A stretch of DNA of 8,075 nt. It comes from Methylococcaceae bacterium (GTDB lineage Bacteria > Pseudomonadota > Gammaproteobacteria > Methylococcales > Methylococcaceae). The first letter of the stretch is position 1; each line of letters opens with the position of its first letter. Of this stretch, positions 6,453 to 8,075 are shown piece after piece. The position numbers and the translations under genes were made by a program. The DNA lies in contig SXQV01000003.1 in NCBI GenBank assembly GCA_005792805.1, positions 1 through 8,075 on the forward strand. The letters run 5' to 3'. The notes beneath the pieces are model-generated. The model ran no database searches and was not told the origin of the DNA. It saw only the letters and a list, made by a program, of their open reading frames with translations.

Positions 6453-7715
6453 ATGCTGTCAACCACTCAACCCGGCACCCCGGCCAACGGCATTGGGGCC
6501 GTGCCGCCCATCTCTCCGATCATCCTCAGCGCTTACACCCTGACCAATGCCCTGGGTGCCGGCCGGGAGGCCACGCTCTCCGGTCTTCGTGCAGAAGCCT
6601 CAGGTCTCAGACCCTGCGACTTTCCCGGTGTCGACCTGCCCACCTGGACAGGCCGGGTCAGCGGCCTGGAACTGGAATCGGCGTCGCTGCCGCCGGCACT
6701 CAAGGCGTTTGAATGCCGCAATCACCGGCTTGCGTTAATGGCGCTACAGCAGGATGGATTCATGAACGCCGTGACCAGGGCCATCCGGCACCATGGCACC
6801 GGGCGGGTCGCTGTCATCATCGGCACCAGCACCTCCGGGATTCTGGAAACCGAACTGGCATACCGTGCCCGGGACCCTTTGACAGGAAAACTGCCGGGTG
6901 ATTTTCGCTACCGGCACACCCAAAACACCTTTGCCCCCGCCGATTTTGTCCGCACCGTGCTGGGGCTCACCGGACCAGCACTCACTCTTTCGACGGCCTG
7001 TTCCTCCAGCGCCAAGGTGTTTGCCAGCGCGGCACGAATGCTGGCGGCCCGCTGGTGTGATGCGGCGGTCATTGGCGGTGTCGACAGCCTGTGCAACACC
7101 ACGCTCTACGGATTCAGCTCGCTGGAACTGATCTCCGATGAACCCTGCCGCCCGGCGGATCGTGACCGCAAAGGAATATCCATCGGCGAGGCGGCCGGAT
7201 TTGCGCTGCTGGAGCGGGCCACCCCCGGTGACGGGCGTCTTGCCCTTCTGGGTTACGGGGAAAGCGCGGATGCCTACCACATGTCCTCCCCGCATCCCGA
7301 AGGGCTCGGTGCCGCCGCTGCCATGAATCAATGTCTGGCACGCGCCGGGCTGGAGCCGGGTGCCATCGACTTCACCCTGCTGCACGGAACCGCCACACGG
7401 TCCAACGACAGCGCCGAAGATAATGCCCTGGTCAGCGTACTGGGCGAACAGGCGCGCTGCGCGTCCATCAAGGGCTGGATCGGCCATACGCTGGGGGCTG
7501 CCGGTATCATGAACGCCCTGATCGCCAGTATCTGTCTGGAAGAAAGCTTCACGCCGTCCAGCCTCCAGACCCGGATCGTTGACCCGGATTTCAACAGCCA
7601 AATCATGCTGCAAACCGAATCGCGCCGCCTCGGTGCCGTTCTCAGCAACGCGTTTGGTTTCGGCGGCAGTAATGCGAGCCTGCTGCTGGGATGGGCCGGG
7701 GGAGATCGGCGATGA
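6453..7715 (+). CDS. Beta-ketoacyl-ACP synthase (KAS II/FabF-like), catalytically complete
   Basis: This 420-residue type II ketosynthase has an intact Cys-His-His triad: Cys183 in STACSSSAK, His311 in LLHGTATRSND and His345 in GWIGHTLGAAG. The C-terminal GFGGSN loop (402-407) and KGISIGEAAGFALLE (240-254) are also intact. It should perform decarboxylative Claisen condensation of malonyl-ACP with the aryl-primed chain, extending the polyene in the cytoplasm. It matches the chain-extending ketosynthase of aryl polyene clusters, which acts with a ketosynthase-like partner. The next gene encodes such a partner and overlaps this stop by 4 nt (ATGA), fitting co-translation of a heterodimer. ATG 6453 gives an N-terminal extension of about 20 residues (Pro/Gly/Thr-rich) before the first KS strand (PIILSAYTL). 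GTG 6501, with GGGG a few bases upstream, is an alternative start that would remove 16 residues. It lies 10 nt after the exporter stop. Confidence 0.95.
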   Translation: MLSTTQPGTPANGIGAVPPISPIILSAYTLTNALGAGREATLSGLRAEASGLRPCDFPGVDLPTWTGRVSGLELESASLPPALKAFECRNHRLALMALQQDGFMNAVTRAIRHHGTGRVAVIIGTSTSGILETELAYRARDPLTGKLPGDFRYRHTQNTFAPADFVRTVLGLTGPALTLSTACSSSAKVFASAARMLAARWCDAAVIGGVDSLCNTTLYGFSSLELISDEPCRPADRDRKGISIGEAAGFALLERATPGDGRLALLGYGESADAYHMSSPHPEGLGAAAAMNQCLARAGLEPGAIDFTLLHGTATRSNDSAEDNALVSVLGEQARCASIKGWIGHTLGAAGIMNALIASICLEESFTPSSLQTRIVDPDFNSQIMLQTESRRLGAVLSNAFGFGGSNASLLLGWAGGDRR

Positions 7716-8075
7716 GTCCGGTGCTTATCTCAGGCATCGGCCTGTTAGGCCCCGGACTCCCGGGGTGGCCAGCCAGCCAGGCAATCCTGACCGGGGCTGT
7801 TCCCCATGTTCCTGCTGAACTCTCCACGTCCGCCGGCACCTGCCTGCGTGCCGCCGAACGGCGCAGAGCCACGGCGGTCACCCGGCTGGCACTGGATGTC
7901 GCCAGCGAGGCGCTGGGAGCATCCCCGCCAGTGACCGTCACATCGATCTTCACCTCCTCCGGGGGTGAGGTCGAAGTGATTCACGGTATCTTCGACCAAT
8001 TGGCGGGAGAGGATCGGCGTCTGTCACCAACAGCCTTTCATAATTCGGTGCATAACGCGGCAGCGGGTTACTGGA
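7712..8075 (+). CDS. Beta-ketoacyl synthase-like protein, probable chain-length factor, N-terminal part
   Basis: The reading frame starts at ATG 7712 within the ATGA overlap and runs 121 complete codons to the right edge without a stop, so the gene is cut by the window. It begins MSPVLISGIGLLGPGLPGW, a ketosynthase first-strand pattern. It continues through RRRATAVTRLALDVASEAL, then TSIFTSSGGEVEVIHGIFDQ, and ends SPTAFHNSVHNAAAGYW. The last motif is a hallmark of the beta-ketoacyl synthase-like N-terminal domain proteins (PF13723 type) found in aryl polyene clusters. In E. coli the equivalent protein pairs with the active ketosynthase as chain-length factor. These proteins are usually about 240-250 residues, so roughly half is present. 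The active-site Cys region of a full ketosynthase would fall outside the window, so catalytic status cannot be judged. Confidence 0.88.
   Translation, partial: MSPVLISGIGLLGPGLPGWPASQAILTGAVPHVPAELSTSAGTCLRAAERRRATAVTRLALDVASEALGASPPVTVTSIFTSSGGEVEVIHGIFDQLAGEDRRLSPTAFHNSVHNAAAGYW

Noticed and set aside
6744..7613. Long minus-strand open frame (289 codons) opposite the ketosynthase
   Set aside because: It is antisense to a gene with all ketosynthase active-site motifs, has low-complexity composition and no family features. It is a codon-bias shadow.
7948..7976. Hairpin (CTTCACCTC pairing with GAGGTcGAAG) in the last gene
   Set aside because: It lies inside conserved coding sequence, has a bulge, and is not followed by a T run, so it is not an intrinsic terminator. 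It is probably incidental.

Overview
The window is a G+C-rich stretch, roughly 60% by eye, from what is most likely a gammaproteobacterium. Every supportable gene lies on the + strand in one tightly packed array. The gene set is that of an aryl polyene (APE) pigment cluster of the xanthomonadin type. These are polyketide-like pigments with an aromatic head, made by discrete type II fatty-acid-synthase-like enzymes and delivered to the outer membrane. The genus cannot be named from the sequence. Xanthomonadales and purple-sulfur or methanotroph-like gammaproteobacteria all fit.

Layout. Positions 2-256 are the C-terminal end of an FAD-dependent oxidoreductase of the APE/halogenase-like type. 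Next come a chorismatase of the XanB2/Hyg5/FkbO family (302-1339), a discrete acyl carrier protein (1371-1637), and a small multi-pass membrane protein resembling COG4648 (1639-2319). A very short hotdog dehydratase of FabA/FabZ type (2326-2595) and an LpxL/HtrB-like acyltransferase (2609-3508) follow. Then come a LolA-like periplasmic lipid carrier (about 3483-4121), an MMPL/RND-family exporter (4118-6442), an active-site-complete beta-ketoacyl synthase (6453-7715), and the N-terminal part of a second, ketosynthase-like protein (7712 to the right edge).

How the parts fit (inference from family knowledge). The chorismatase would make 3- and/or 4-hydroxybenzoate from chorismate as the aromatic starter. 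The ACP would carry the starter and growing chain. The ketosynthase, with the ketosynthase-like partner as probable chain-length factor, would extend it with malonyl units. The dehydratase would create the conjugated double bonds. The acyltransferase would attach the polyene to a lipid or sugar acceptor in the inner membrane. The LolA-like and MMPL proteins would move the product out of the inner membrane and across the periplasm. A ketoreductase, an aryl-activating ligase, a glycosyltransferase and other usual partners are not in this window and may lie beyond its edges.

Genes are separated by -26 to +45 nt. Two junctions are 4-nt ATGA overlaps and one gene starts at GTG 1 nt after the previous stop. 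No convincing promoter, terminator, RNA gene, mobile element or CRISPR array is visible. The whole window therefore looks like the interior of one translationally coupled operon. No stretch longer than 45 bases lacks a gene.
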